A stretch of 64,000 nucleotides of DNA from AP-15 sp963789025 (GTDB lineage Bacteria; Pseudomonadota; Alphaproteobacteria; ATCC43930; CGMCC-115725): positions 1 to 64,000 of the forward strand of contig CAWBIT010000009.1 of the NCBI GenBank assembly GCA_963789025.1, written 5' to 3'. Positions 1 to 8,982 of this stretch are shown one piece after another. Each line of letters starts with the position of its first letter. Position 1 is the stretch's first letter. The translations under genes were made by a program, and so were the position numbers. Under the pieces are notes generated by a model. The model saw only the letters and a program-made list of their open reading frames with translations, did no database searches and was not told where the DNA came from.

Positions 1-58
1 GCGGGCTATCCTAGTGCTCAGATTTATTCGCACGATCCAGTGCAACGCCCCCGTCCTC

Positions 59-119
59 GTCTTCCCGGCGAAAGCCGGGATCCATCCCTACCATGGGCAC
101 CGGCTTTCGCCGGTGTGAC
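59..119. repeat. Palindromic intergenic repeat (GGCGAAAGCC type)
   Basis: Two inverted arms, CCGGCGAAAGCCGG and CCGGCTTTCGCCGG, are separated by about 20 bases. They form a REP-like hairpin downstream of the recQ stop. The flanking bases of the first 183 positions show no gene. Confidence 0.6.
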
Positions 120-183
120 AAGGTTTTTTGGTGCGAACGTTGGTCCGCCGACGCTTGGTGAATCTTATGTCTGTGTCTGACCA

Positions 184-2142
184 CTAGCGGGTCGGATCCG
201 GTGTGCCGGCCGTGGCGCCGCCGCGTGTGCCGGTCATGCTCTCGGCAACGACGGCGATGATGGCGGCGCCATAACGTTCGAGCTTGCTGCGGCCCACCCC
301 CGGAATCTCGGCCAACGCCGCCAGCGAGGCGGGGCGGCGGCGCGCCACTTCCGTCAGCGTAGAATCGTGAAAAATCACATAAGGCGGAAGCTCCTGCCGC
401 CGCGCCTCTTCGAGGCGCCAGGCGCGCAGCGCCTCCCAGAGCGGGCGGGCTGCCGGATCGAGGTCCGCGGCGCCGGCCCCCGATTTACGGTCGGTCCGAG
501 CCGTCCGCCGTTCGCGCCCGCGCTCTTCGACCCGAAAGCGAACGGATCGGGAGCCGCGCAGGATCTCGGCGGCGCCGGGCGCGAGCGACAAACCCCCGTG
601 GCCGGCAACATCCGGCAAAACCACGCCCTGCGCGACCAGTTGGCGATAAACCGAGAGCCACCCGCGGCGGTCCAGCTCGGCGCCGACGCCGAAGGTCTTC
701 AATCGATTGTGCCGGAACTTCTGGACGCGCTCGGTTTCGGCGCCAAGCAACACGTCAACGAGGTGATGCGCGCCGAAACGCTGTCCAGTGCGGTAAATCG
801 CCGAAAGGGCTTTTTGCGCGGCGATCGTTCCGTCCCAGCTTGGGACCGGCATCTGGCAATTGTCGCAATTGCCGCAGGGTGGGTGATCGGCTTCTCCGAA
901 GTAGCCGAGGAGGACCTGCCGCCGGCACGAGACCGTCTCGCAGTAGCCGATCAGCGCCTCGATCTTTTGCCGCTCGATCCGGCGTTGGCGGTCAGTGGCC
1001 TCCCCCGTCTCGAGCAGGCGAAACAGGTTCATCACATCGGCCATGCCGTAAGTCATCCAGGCGTCCGCCGGCAGCCCGTCCCGTCCGGCGCGGCCCGTTT
1101 CCTGGTAATAGGCTTCCAGGTTTTTCGGCACGTCGAGATGGGCGACGAAGCGGACATTCGGCTTGTCGATCCCCATGCCGAAGGCGATCGTCGCAGCAAT
1201 GACGATCCCTTCCTCCCTGAGGAAGCGTTCCTGATGCCGCTCGCGCACCGCTGGTTCGAGGCCGGCATGATAAGGCAGCGCAACACGCCCGCGCGCGCTC
1301 AGCCAGGTCGCGGTCTCCTCGGCAGAGCGTCGCGTAAAGCAGTAAACGATTCCGGCATCGGCCGGATGTTCCGTGGCGAGAAAACGCCACAACTGCTCCA
1401 GCGGGCTTTGCTTCGCGACGATGCGGTAGAACAGGTTCGGCCGGTCATACCCCGCGGCGAAAATGCGCGCTTCCGCCAACCTCAACTGAGCGATGATGTC
1501 GCGCCGCGTCGGGCCGTCCGCGGTGGCGGTCAGCGCCATGATCGGCACCCCTGGGAAGCGCTCCTTGAGGATCGAGAGCTGCTGATACTCCTGGCGGAAA
1601 TCATGTCCCCATTGCGAGATGCAGTGGGCCTCGTCGACGGCAAAAAGGGCGATGCGAGTGTCCGACAACAGCTCCAGGCAGCGCGGCGTCATCAACCGCT
1701 CCGGCGAGACATAAAGCAGATCGAGGGTCGCGTTCCGAACGGCGCGCTCGATCTCGGCGGCCTCGCGCGGCGACAGCCGTGAATTGAGGGCCGCGGCCGG
1801 CACCCCCGCCTGCCGCAGCGCGTCAACTTGGTCCTTCATCAACGCGATCAGCGGAGATACCACGACGCCGACCCCCGAACGCAGCAGCGCCGGGATCTGG
1901 TAACATACCGACTTGCCGCCGCCGGTCGGCATCAGCACGACGGCGTCGCCCCCGGCAATAACATGTTCGATGATCGCGAGCTGCTGGCCGCGGAAGCTGT
2001 CGAACCCGAAAACCTCGCGGAGCACCCCCTCAGGGCTGCGTTCGCCTTGGCCGTTCACAGGCAAATCCGCTTCGCTATCTGCGGTGAGACAAGTCCGCGG
2101 TGAGATCGCAGGCATTACGCGGAACACCCTCTCATGGGCCAA
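184..2142 (-). CDS. recQ: ATP-dependent DNA helicase RecQ
   Basis: This is a superfamily 2 3'-5' helicase that unwinds recombination and stalled-fork intermediates in the cytoplasm. Walker A (MPTGGGKS, about residues 71-78) and the DEAH box (about 170-173, followed by CISQWGHDFR) are intact. The RecQ-C region carries the zinc-binding cysteines (CRRQ...CGNCDNC). A C-terminal HRDC domain with a helix-hairpin-like IPGVGRSKLERYG motif spans about residues 560-640. At 652 residues it is slightly longer than the usual ~600, because about 35 N-terminal residues precede the conserved domain. A start further in is therefore possible. It is transcribed divergently from the L,D-transpeptidase gene. Confidence 0.95.
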   Translation of the reverse strand: MAHERVFRVMPAISPRTCLTADSEADLPVNGQGERSPEGVLREVFGFDSFRGQQLAIIEHVIAGGDAVVLMPTGGGKSVCYQIPALLRSGVGVVVSPLIALMKDQVDALRQAGVPAAALNSRLSPREAAEIERAVRNATLDLLYVSPERLMTPRCLELLSDTRIALFAVDEAHCISQWGHDFRQEYQQLSILKERFPGVPIMALTATADGPTRRDIIAQLRLAEARIFAAGYDRPNLFYRIVAKQSPLEQLWRFLATEHPADAGIVYCFTRRSAEETATWLSARGRVALPYHAGLEPAVRERHQERFLREEGIVIAATIAFGMGIDKPNVRFVAHLDVPKNLEAYYQETGRAGRDGLPADAWMTYGMADVMNLFRLLETGEATDRQRRIERQKIEALIGYCETVSCRRQVLLGYFGEADHPPCGNCDNCQMPVPSWDGTIAAQKALSAIYRTGQRFGAHHLVDVLLGAETERVQKFRHNRLKTFGVGAELDRRGWLSVYRQLVAQGVVLPDVAGHGGLSLAPGAAEILRGSRSVRFRVEERGRERRTARTDRKSGAGAADLDPAARPLWEALRAWRLEEARRQELPPYVIFHDSTLTEVARRRPASLAALAEIPGVGRSKLERYGAAIIAVVAESMTGTRGGATAGTPDPTR

Positions 2143-2477
2143 ATCCTACACGAGCCATATCGATCCCACAGCCACCGCAGCATACGAACCACTGCCGATG
2201 CTTTCGCCCGCGCCGCGCAAATCCGGCACATTCTAACTCTGTAAGTGTTAGTCATTGCGGTAGATGCAGGACGATCCTGCTTGCCGCCTCATAGCGGCGC
2301 TATTAGGGGACTGCTTTGTACCGAAAAAGGGTGAGATCTTCGCCTGGAGATTGTGCATTCAGTCGGGAATCGATAAGACGGCGAGCGCGCGCGTCGAGCG
2401 GAGTTGGGGCCGCAACCGATTGTCCCAACCGAGGCTATCTCCGCCGGGTTGGCTGTGCCGCGCGAAGCGAGGTAAAC
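2143..2477. other. Divergent intergenic region between recQ and the L,D-transpeptidase gene
   Basis: About 335 bases with no convincing gene. It must hold the promoters of both flanking divergent genes. A small inverted repeat (CTAAC...GTTAG, near 2235-2252) is the only structure seen. Confidence 0.5.
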
Positions 2478-3959
2478 GTGTTTATTCGTCGTAGGGTTCG
2501 ACACGGAAAAGGGTTGGTCTTGGCGGCTGGCGTCGTGGCCCTCGCTTTTGGCTTTTGTGGTTCGGTGCCGTCGCGCGCGGCCGTCGCCGCAGAGACGAAT
2601 TCGGCGGCAAGCCCTGATGCCCCCCCTTTTAATGCCGATACCCCCGATCAGACCCCCTTCACTGGCAATCCCGAGCTCAAGACGCGGCTCGACGCGGCAA
2701 GCAACCCGACGGTCGCCGGTGAACGGCTTCATGGTTGGCTGCTGCGCCGCTTCTATATCGCGCACGGATATCAAACGGTGTGGGACGGGCACCCGGAAGA
2801 AGCGAGCCGCTTGTTGCGTGACGCCGTGCTGCGCGCCGCTGACCATGGTCTCGACCCTGGGTTGTTCCACGCCAACACATTCGGCGAGCGCGGCCAGAAC
2901 CTCTCGCCGGTAGAACGGGATCTGCTCCTCTCCGACGCATTTCTTTCTTATGCCGATGCGCTGGCGCGGGGGGCACTGCCGATCGAGGAGCGGATGGACG
3001 ACGAGGATCTGACACCCGAGCCGGTCGACATCGCCGCGGTGATTGATGCCGCGGTTGCCGCTCCCGATCCGGCAAAGGTGATCGAGGCCCTCGCGCCCGT
3101 CTCCGCCGAATACGAGACCATGCGCCGCGCCTTCGCCGAATACCGGGCGATCCCCGGCGGTACTCAGAGCGTGCGGAGCAAAACCGTGCGCACATCTTCG
3201 GAACGGGCCGCGGCAGCCGAACAGCGGATGCGGCAGCTGGTCGTCAACCTCGAACGGCTGCGCTGGCTGCCGCGTCAAATCCCCCACGACCGGGTTGTCG
3301 TCAACGCTGCCATCGCCCGCCTTCAGCTGTTCCGCGACGACCGGCCGGTATTCACCACTCGGGTGGTCGTCGGCGAGACCGACAAGCAGACGCCCGAGTT
3401 TCAATCGACGATCAACGATATCCTGTTGAACCCGCCCTGGAATATTCCGCGGTCGATCGCCCAGAAAGAAATCCTGCCGAAATTAGCTGCCGATCCCGGT
3501 TATTTGGCCAGCCATCACATGAGGTTTCGCAGCAACGGAGCGATCCAGCAGGAAGCTGGGGCTTACAGCGCCCTGGGCCGGCTGAAATTCGAGATGGACG
3601 ACCGCTATGACGTTTATCTGCACGATACTCCCACCAAGTCGCTGTTTCAGTCCGCTGCGCGCATGATGAGCCACGGCTGCGTTCGCGTCGAAAATCCGCG
3701 CGCTCTCGCGGTCATGTTGCTCGGGCAGCCAATCGAGGCGATCGACAAGGGAATCGCCACCGGGCACACCAGCCGGCGGGCGTTGCCCGTCTCGATGCCG
3801 GTTTTCATCGTCTACCAGACTGCCTACGTCGAATCGGATGGCTCGATACAGTTCCGTGGCGATCCGTATGAGCGCGACGCGGAGATTTGGCACTACCTCA
3901 CCCCGGCGCAATCGCGGCCGGTTGCCCAAGATTTTCCTGCCGGCCAGCGGAAAGGATGA
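2478..3959 (+). CDS. L,D-transpeptidase of the YcbB/LdtD type
   Basis: It makes 3-3 (mDAP-mDAP) cross-links in peptidoglycan in the periplasm. The GTG at 2478 is chosen because AGCGAGGT lies just upstream and because it opens a clear signal peptide (positively charged RRRVRHGK, then a hydrophobic stretch, then an Ala-rich cleavage region). An N-terminal scaffold domain is followed by a YkuD catalytic domain, with the active-site Cys in SHGCVRVENPRA near the C-terminus. The mature domain order and ~490-residue length match E. coli LdtD (YcbB). The next gene on the same strand is an M15 endopeptidase of the MepK (YcbK) type. E. coli has the same neighbour pair, so synthesis and cutting of 3-3 links are probably co-expressed. 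Confidence 0.9.
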   Translation: MFIRRRVRHGKGLVLAAGVVALAFGFCGSVPSRAAVAAETNSAASPDAPPFNADTPDQTPFTGNPELKTRLDAASNPTVAGERLHGWLLRRFYIAHGYQTVWDGHPEEASRLLRDAVLRAADHGLDPGLFHANTFGERGQNLSPVERDLLLSDAFLSYADALARGALPIEERMDDEDLTPEPVDIAAVIDAAVAAPDPAKVIEALAPVSAEYETMRRAFAEYRAIPGGTQSVRSKTVRTSSERAAAAEQRMRQLVVNLERLRWLPRQIPHDRVVVNAAIARLQLFRDDRPVFTTRVVVGETDKQTPEFQSTINDILLNPPWNIPRSIAQKEILPKLAADPGYLASHHMRFRSNGAIQQEAGAYSALGRLKFEMDDRYDVYLHDTPTKSLFQSAARMMSHGCVRVENPRALAVMLLGQPIEAIDKGIATGHTSRRALPVSMPVFIVYQTAYVESDGSIQFRGDPYERDAEIWHYLTPAQSRPVAQDFPAGQRKG

Positions 3960-4099
3960 TCTATCTACTATCCTCTTCAACCACTGCACAGTAAAATGAG
4001 GACAAATCTCCAGCGATTTGGTTGATTTGAAACGATCGGGCTTGTTTGGGCAGTTTCGAGGTGCTATGGCGTCCCTCGGGGAAATTGGGGGGGTTGCCA

Positions 4100-4642
4100 G
4101 TGCCAGCATCTACTTTGCTGAGCCGGCGCCGACTGTTCGGCGTTGCGGCTGCGGTTACTACGGTTGGTCTCATCACACCGGCTCCGGCCATTTCTTATGC
4201 GCCGCGATCGATATCACTTTACAACACCCATACCGGCGAATGGCTGCGTACAGTGTATTGGGCCGACGGCCACTACATCCGCGAGGCCGTCAGGGACATC
4301 AACTGGATTTTGCGGGATCACCACACGGACGAGATGCGCCCGATGGACGCTGGGGTTCTGGACGTCCTCGGCTTCTTGCGCGAACAGCTCGATACGCCAG
4401 ATCCCTTCCTGGTAGTTAGCGGTTACCGCTCGCCCGCCACCAACACGAAACTATATCTGCGCGGTGAGGGAGTGGCCAAACACAGCTATCACATAAAGGG
4501 CATGGCGGTCGATCTGCGCTCCGAGAGCCGCAGCTTGACGCAGGTGCGCGACGCGGCAATGGACTTGCACTGCGGCGGCGTCGGTTATTATCCGCGATCG
4601 GATTTTGTTCACGTCGACTGTGGACCGATCCGGCGCTGGTAG
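4100..4642 (+). CDS. DUF882/M15-type murein endopeptidase (MepK/YcbK-like)
   Basis: This is a zinc metallopeptidase expected to cleave peptide cross-links in murein. The GTG at 4100 has a run of Gs as Shine-Dalgarno and opens a twin-arginine-like signal (SRRRLFG followed by a hydrophobic segment), which suggests Tat export. The M15 zinc motif is visible as KHSYHIKGMAVDLR, and the second ligand region is FVHVDCG near the C-terminus. SGYRSPATN is the usual substrate-loop motif. Predicted length is 180 residues, normal for YcbK-like proteins. It lies 140 bp after the L,D-transpeptidase gene on the same strand. Substrate preference for 3-3 links is inferred from homologues. Confidence 0.88.
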   Translation: MPASTLLSRRRLFGVAAAVTTVGLITPAPAISYAPRSISLYNTHTGEWLRTVYWADGHYIREAVRDINWILRDHHTDEMRPMDAGVLDVLGFLREQLDTPDPFLVVSGYRSPATNTKLYLRGEGVAKHSYHIKGMAVDLRSESRSLTQVRDAAMDLHCGGVGYYPRSDFVHVDCGPIRRW

Positions 4643-4688
4643 AGCGCGGATTCTCCAATTATAGCATCATCCATCAGTTTGCGTTGGC

Positions 4689-4794
4689 CCTCGTCGCCCC
4701 CGCGAAGGCGGGGGTCCAGAGCCTGCCCCTGGCTTGAACAGGGGTAACCGTGAGGTCGCTTTTCCCTGGGTTCCCGCTTTCGCGGGAATGACGA
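4689..4794. repeat. Palindromic repeat (CCCGCGAAGGCGGG / CCCGCTTTCGCGGG type)
   Basis: Outer arms CGTCGCCCCCGCGAAGGCGG and TTCCCGCTTTCGCGGGAATG flank about 60 bases. The ends match the very common alphaproteobacterial repeat that reads GTCATTCCCGCGAAAGCGGG. It sits between the M15 peptidase gene and the DUF3309 gene. Confidence 0.7.
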
Positions 4795-4891
4795 ACCAAT
4801 ATGAACGGAAACCGGCCCGGCAACCGGACGTGGAACTCCCGGCAGTGCGCCAGGTTGTACATCCGGACAACAACTTTGCTGACGGGCGAGC

Positions 4892-5047
4892 ATGCTGGGC
4901 ACAATTCTGCTGATAATTCTGATCATCTTGCTGATCGGCGCGTTGCCGACTTGGCCATATAGCGGCGGGTGGGGCTACTACCCGAGTAGCGGGCTCGGTT
5001 TAGTGCTGGTCATCATTATCGTTCTACTTGTCCTCGGTCGAATATAG
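4892..5047 (+). CDS. DUF3309-family small membrane protein
   Basis: This short gene (51 residues) has a good ribosome site (GGGCGAG) seven bases before the ATG. The product is almost wholly membrane-embedded: an N-terminal hydrophobic helix rich in Ile and Leu (LLIILIILLIGALP), a central WPYSGGWGYYPSSG turn, and a second hydrophobic helix ending LLVLGRI. This layout matches DUF3309 proteins, which are widespread in alphaproteobacteria and of unknown function. It stands alone between a repeat and a gene of opposite strand. Confidence 0.85.
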   Translation: MLGTILLIILIILLIGALPTWPYSGGWGYYPSSGLGLVLVIIIVLLVLGRI

Positions 5048-5074
5048 CGGCAGGGTGGAGCGGGTTCGGCGGGA

Positions 5075-5473
5075 TCAACCCGGCCGCGGCCCTCTCCGCA
5101 ACACCTCGACGCGCAATGGCAGAGGCGCTCCGAGCCACAGCGCAAATTGCGTGTGATCCGCGACACTGTCATCGGTGAGCGGGTGCACGAGAACATCGAG
5201 CCCCTCGCGGTTCAGCATCAGCCACGGCACCAGCCGGGGGAATTCTTCGATCGCGAAGGCGACCTGATACATCGCTACGGGATGAGGCCCGACCGGTTCG
5301 TCGTGCCAGCCTCCGATCCGAGCCTGCGGGAAATTTTCCCCAATGGCGATACGCAGCCGCTCGGCGGTCGGCCGGGTCTCCGGCGCGTAGTAAAGATGCG
5401 CATGGTATCCCGTGATGATTCCGGGATCGGCGAATGCTTCGGCCAAGTTGACCTCCCTTGTTGGATTAACCAA
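5075..5473 (-). CDS. DOPA 4,5-dioxygenase family protein
   Basis: A small cytoplasmic protein of 132 residues belonging to the PF08883 (DOPA 4,5-dioxygenase-like) family. Its signature pieces are ITGYHAHLYY near the start, GGWHDEPVGPHP in the middle and a late VHPLTDDSVADHT. The His residues in these motifs are the presumed iron ligands. Family members open catechol rings or have unknown substrates, and nothing here identifies the substrate. The start overlaps the preceding GNAT gene by 8 bases, which implies translational coupling. Confidence 0.85.
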   Translation of the reverse strand: MVNPTREVNLAEAFADPGIITGYHAHLYYAPETRPTAERLRIAIGENFPQARIGGWHDEPVGPHPVAMYQVAFAIEEFPRLVPWLMLNREGLDVLVHPLTDDSVADHTQFALWLGAPLPLRVEVLRRGPRPG

Positions 5474-6005
5474 TCTCGCGCGGCGGCGTTGTTGCGCCCG
5501 AACCGAGTGCTCGCTGCATCAGGACGCAGTCGACCCAGCTACCGAATTTGAACCCGACCGCGGGCAAGAGACCGGCTCGCGTAAAACCGAGCGTCTCGTG
5601 CAGCCGGATCGACGGCCACTGGTCGCTGCCGCCGATCACGGCAACCATCTGGCGATAGCCGAGTTCGCAGCAGCGCTCAAGGAGGGTCGAGAGCAGAACT
5701 CGGCCAATGCCGCGACCGACTTCCGCGGCGTCGACGTAAATCGAATCTTCGAGGGTGAACCGATAGGCCGACCGCTTACGATATCGTGAAGCGTAGCAGT
5801 ATCCGACCACCCGTCCCGACCGTTCGGCCACCAAATAGGGCAGCCTCAGCCCAAGAAGCTCCCCCCGGCGACGCGCAACCTCGTCGTCGTCAGGCGGAAT
5901 GTCTTCGAACGAGGCGACTCCGTGAAGGACGTGATGCCGGTAGATGGCGGCGATTGCGGCTACATCGTCGTCGCGCGATGACCGGATCGCGATATTCATG
6001 GGCAA
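5466..6005 (-). CDS. GNAT acetyltransferase, phosphinothricin acetyltransferase-like
   Basis: It transfers an acetyl group from acetyl-CoA to an amine. The 179-residue length and the motifs IYRHHVLHGVASFEDIPP, the acetyl-CoA loop VGRGIGRVLLSTLLERC and a late LHETLGFTRAGLLPAVGFKFG are typical of the Pat/Bar/YncA group (methionine sulfone or phosphinothricin N-acetyltransferases). The substrate cannot be read from sequence. It lies 12 bases downstream of a D-2-hydroxyacid dehydrogenase gene and overlaps the following dioxygenase-like gene, so these three plus icd form one leftward run. Confidence 0.88.
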   Translation of the reverse strand: MPMNIAIRSSRDDDVAAIAAIYRHHVLHGVASFEDIPPDDDEVARRRGELLGLRLPYLVAERSGRVVGYCYASRYRKRSAYRFTLEDSIYVDAAEVGRGIGRVLLSTLLERCCELGYRQMVAVIGGSDQWPSIRLHETLGFTRAGLLPAVGFKFGSWVDCVLMQRALGSGATTPPREIG

Positions 6006-6017
6006 TCGCGCATGGCG

Positions 6018-6968
6018 TCAGCCCTGGATGACGCGCACCGGGTTGCCATCGAGAAAAGCGACGATGTTCTCGACGATCTGCGGATAGGAGCTGCGATAGT
6101 TCTCCTCGGTCACATAGCCGATATGCGGCGTTAGCAAAACGTTGGGCGTGCGCCGCAGCGGGTGATCGGCCGGCAGCGGCTCGCGGTCATAGACATCGAA
6201 AGCGGCGTAGCCGAGCCTGCCCGCCTCGAGCGCTTCAATGACTGCATAGGCGTCGACGATCGGCCCGCGCGACGTATTGACGAGAATCGCCGTCTTTTTC
6301 ATCAGGGCGATATCGTTGCGTCCGACCAGCCCACGGCTGCGGGGACTGAGCACCATATGCACCGACAGTACATCCGATTGCCGCAGCAGTGCTTCCTTGT
6401 CGACGCGCTCGACGCCGACGGTGGCGGCGCGTTCGGCGGTCAGGTTCGGGCTCCACGCGATGACCTTCATGTCGAAGGCGAGGCCGACCCGTGCGACGGC
6501 GCTGCCGAGCCTGCCGAGCCCGAGGACGCCGAGGGTTTTGCCCTCGAGGCGGTTGCCGATCCGGGTCTGCCACAGCCCCTCGCGCATAGCGCGGTGATCC
6601 TCGGCGATCCGGCGCGCGGCGCCGAGGATCAAACCCCAGGTCAGCTCGGCGGTGTCCAAACCGCCGCCCTGCGTGCCGCAGACCACAACGCCGCGATCGC
6701 GCAAAGCCGGCAGATCGAACGACGCGTTGCGCATTCCCGTGGTGTTCAAAAGCTTGAGATTCGACAACCGCTCGACCAGGCTGCGCGGGAACGGCGTGCG
6801 TTCGCGCATGGCCGCCACGATCTCCGAGCCCGCAAGCGCGCGCGCCGCCGCGTCTTCATCGGCGAAGGGCTTGCGCTCGACAACGATCTCGACACGGCCC
6901 TCCAGCGGCGACCAGTCCGCCATTTCGCGGGCAACGCCCTGGTAATCGTCCAAAATGCTGAGCCGCAT
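6018..6968 (-). CDS. D-2-hydroxyacid dehydrogenase
   Basis: An NAD(P)-dependent oxidoreductase of the D-isomer-specific 2-hydroxyacid dehydrogenase family, 316 residues. The Rossmann motif GVLGLGRLGSAVARVG lies near residue 150. The catalytic Arg is in NTSRGPIVD, the Glu in YDREPLP and the His in TPHIGYVT. The N-terminal substrate domain (MRLSILDDYQ...) resembles proteins annotated as phosphoglycerate dehydrogenase-like, but it lacks the ACT domain of SerA. The substrate is therefore open. It begins directly after the icd stop codon. Confidence 0.9.
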   Translation of the reverse strand: MRLSILDDYQGVAREMADWSPLEGRVEIVVERKPFADEDAAARALAGSEIVAAMRERTPFPRSLVERLSNLKLLNTTGMRNASFDLPALRDRGVVVCGTQGGGLDTAELTWGLILGAARRIAEDHRAMREGLWQTRIGNRLEGKTLGVLGLGRLGSAVARVGLAFDMKVIAWSPNLTAERAATVGVERVDKEALLRQSDVLSVHMVLSPRSRGLVGRNDIALMKKTAILVNTSRGPIVDAYAVIEALEAGRLGYAAFDVYDREPLPADHPLRRTPNVLLTPHIGYVTEENYRSSYPQIVENIVAFLDGNPVRVIQG

Positions 6969-8183
6969 TTAAGCCATAGCCTTCCTCAGGTTGGTGTCGA
7001 GCTTGTCGAGGAACTGATTGGTGGTGAGCCACGGATGATCCGGGCGGATCAGGATCGCGAGGTCACGCGTCATTTCTCCGCCCTCGACCGTGTCGATGCA
7101 CACCTTTTCGAGGGTTTCGGCGAAGCGGACGACATCGGGGGTGTTGTCGAACGTGCCGCGATACCGCAGGCCGCGCGTCCAGGCGAAGATCGAGGCGATC
7201 GGATTGGTCGAGGTCTCCTTGCCCTGCTGGTGCTGCCGATAATGCCGGGTGACCGTTCCGTGCGCCGCCTCGGTCTCGACCGTCTTGCCGTCCGGAGTCA
7301 GCAGCACGGAGGTCATCAAGCCGAGTGATCCGAACCCTTGGGCGAGGGTGTCGGATTGAACATCGCCGTCATAATTCTTGCACGCCCAAACAAAGCCGCC
7401 GTTCCATTTGAGCGCGAGCGCGACCATGTCGTCGATGAGCCGGTGCTCGTAGGTCAGATTGTGGTCCTTGAATGCGCCGGCAAATTCCTGTTCGAACACC
7501 TCCTCAAAGATGTCCTTGAAGCGACCGTCATAGGCTTTGAGAATGGTGTTCTTGGTCGACAGGTAAAGCGGCCAGTTCCGCTGCAGCGCGTAGTTGAAGC
7601 AGGAACGCGCAAAACCTCTGATCAACTCGTCGAGGTTGTACATGCCGAGCGCGACGCCCCCGCCCTTGAAGTCGAAAACCTGACGCGATACCGGCGCACC
7701 GCCATCGGCAGGCGTGAAGGTCATCGTCAGCTTGCCGGCGCCGGGGACGACAAAATCGGTCGCCGCGTACTGGTCGGCATAGGCGTGGCGGCCGATTACG
7801 ATCGGCCTGGTCCAGTTCGGAACCAGACGCGGGACATTCTGGCAGATGATCGGCTCGCGGAAGATTGTGCCGCCGATGATATTGCGCAATGTACCGTTCG
7901 GCGACTTGTACATGCGTTTTAAGTTGAATTCTTTCACGCGCGCTTCGTCGGGCGTGATGCCGGCGCATTTTATACCGACCCCGTAGCGTTTGATCGCCTC
8001 GGCGGCCTCGACGGTAATTTGATCCTCGGTAGCGTCGCGCTTCTCCATGCCGAGATCGTAATATTTCAGCTCGATGTCGAGATAGGGCAGGATCAGCTTG
8101 TTCTTGATAAAGCTCCACATGATCCGCGCCATCTCGTCGCCGTCGAGCTCGACGATCGGCTGGGCCACTTTGATCTTCGCCAT
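6969..8183 (-). CDS. icd: NADP-dependent isocitrate dehydrogenase
   Basis: It oxidatively decarboxylates isocitrate to 2-oxoglutarate in the TCA cycle. The ATG at 8183 is chosen because GAGG lies eight bases upstream and MAKIKVAQPIVELDGDEMAR is the usual N-terminus, giving 404 residues. An upstream in-frame ATG at 8210 would only add nine residues. The protein is of the eukaryote-like NADP-IDH subfamily (ELDGDEMARIMW, SPNGTLRNIIGGTIFREPI, ETEAAHGTVTRHYR), common in alphaproteobacteria. All parts look intact. Confidence 0.96.
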   Translation of the reverse strand: MAKIKVAQPIVELDGDEMARIMWSFIKNKLILPYLDIELKYYDLGMEKRDATEDQITVEAAEAIKRYGVGIKCAGITPDEARVKEFNLKRMYKSPNGTLRNIIGGTIFREPIICQNVPRLVPNWTRPIVIGRHAYADQYAATDFVVPGAGKLTMTFTPADGGAPVSRQVFDFKGGGVALGMYNLDELIRGFARSCFNYALQRNWPLYLSTKNTILKAYDGRFKDIFEEVFEQEFAGAFKDHNLTYEHRLIDDMVALALKWNGGFVWACKNYDGDVQSDTLAQGFGSLGLMTSVLLTPDGKTVETEAAHGTVTRHYRQHQQGKETSTNPIASIFAWTRGLRYRGTFDNTPDVVRFAETLEKVCIDTVEGGEMTRDLAILIRPDHPWLTTNQFLDKLDTNLRKAMA

Positions 8184-8288
8184 CGAATTCATCCTCTTAT
8201 GTGGCCGCACGAAGGTGCTGCCCGGCTTGACGGTTTGCGAAAAATAAAGACCGGGGTAATCCGAGGCAAGCCGGAGCCGCCGGGTTGA

Positions 8289-8885
8289 TCACAGCTGCGA
8301 GCTCATCAACCGAGACGCGGCGTCGCGGCGCGGCTCCGCAGCTACTTCGAGCGCCGCCATCAGGGCCGCGACCGTTGGGACCACCCGGAGCAGATCTCGT
8401 GTCTCGGGCCGCGCAAAGCCTTTTGTGACGATATCGTCGAGGAGAGCGCGCAGCGGCGCCCAATAGCCGCCGATATCGGCGAGCAGGATCGGCTTGCCGT
8501 GGAGCCCGAGTTGTTTCCAGCTGAGGATCTCGAACATTTCGTCGAGGGTACCGATGCCGCCGGGCAAGACAGCAAACGCATCCGCTCTCTCCGCCATCAG
8601 ACGTTTACGCTCGTGCATGCTCTCGACCACCACCAGTTCCGTCGCTCCGGGATGCGCCAACTCGGCGTCGCGCAAGCGCGATGGAATGATCCCGATCACT
8701 TCACCGCCGCCGGCCAACACAGCATCCGCGAGGAGACCCATCAGCCCGACCCGCCCGCCGCCGAAAACCAGCCCGATCCCGGCCGCCGCCAGGCGAGCCC
8801 CGAGCTCGGTCGCCGCCTCCCGGTATTGCCGGTCGACCGTACCGGCCGAACCGCAATAGACGCACAGCCGTTGGATGTTCGACAT
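8289..8885 (-). CDS. LOG family protein (cytokinin riboside 5'-monophosphate phosphoribohydrolase-like)
   Basis: Members of the TIGR00730/LOG family cleave the ribose 5-phosphate from nucleoside monophosphates. The family signature PGGIGTLDE is present near residue 110, preceded by MHERKRLM, and an N-terminal CVYCGSAG nucleotide loop is present. Length (198 residues) is normal. Whether the bacterium makes cytokinin or uses the enzyme for nucleotide salvage cannot be decided here. The 5' end faces the LysM gene across a 97-base divergent spacer. Confidence 0.9.
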   Translation of the reverse strand: MSNIQRLCVYCGSAGTVDRQYREAATELGARLAAAGIGLVFGGGRVGLMGLLADAVLAGGGEVIGIIPSRLRDAELAHPGATELVVVESMHERKRLMAERADAFAVLPGGIGTLDEMFEILSWKQLGLHGKPILLADIGGYWAPLRALLDDIVTKGFARPETRDLLRVVPTVAALMAALEVAAEPRRDAASRLMSSQL

Positions 8886-8982
8886 TCCCGGTCAGGCCCG
8901 CTCGGGTGGTGAGGATTGCAAGCGCATCTGGCGAGGCATACACTGGGCTCTGTTGCAATTCGACAATTCTTCGCGAGGAACT

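Noticed and set aside
367..1782. Long plus-strand open frame opposite recQ
   Set aside because: It is antisense to a clear RecQ helicase. Composition is Arg/Pro/Ala-rich without any motif, as expected for a high-GC shadow frame.
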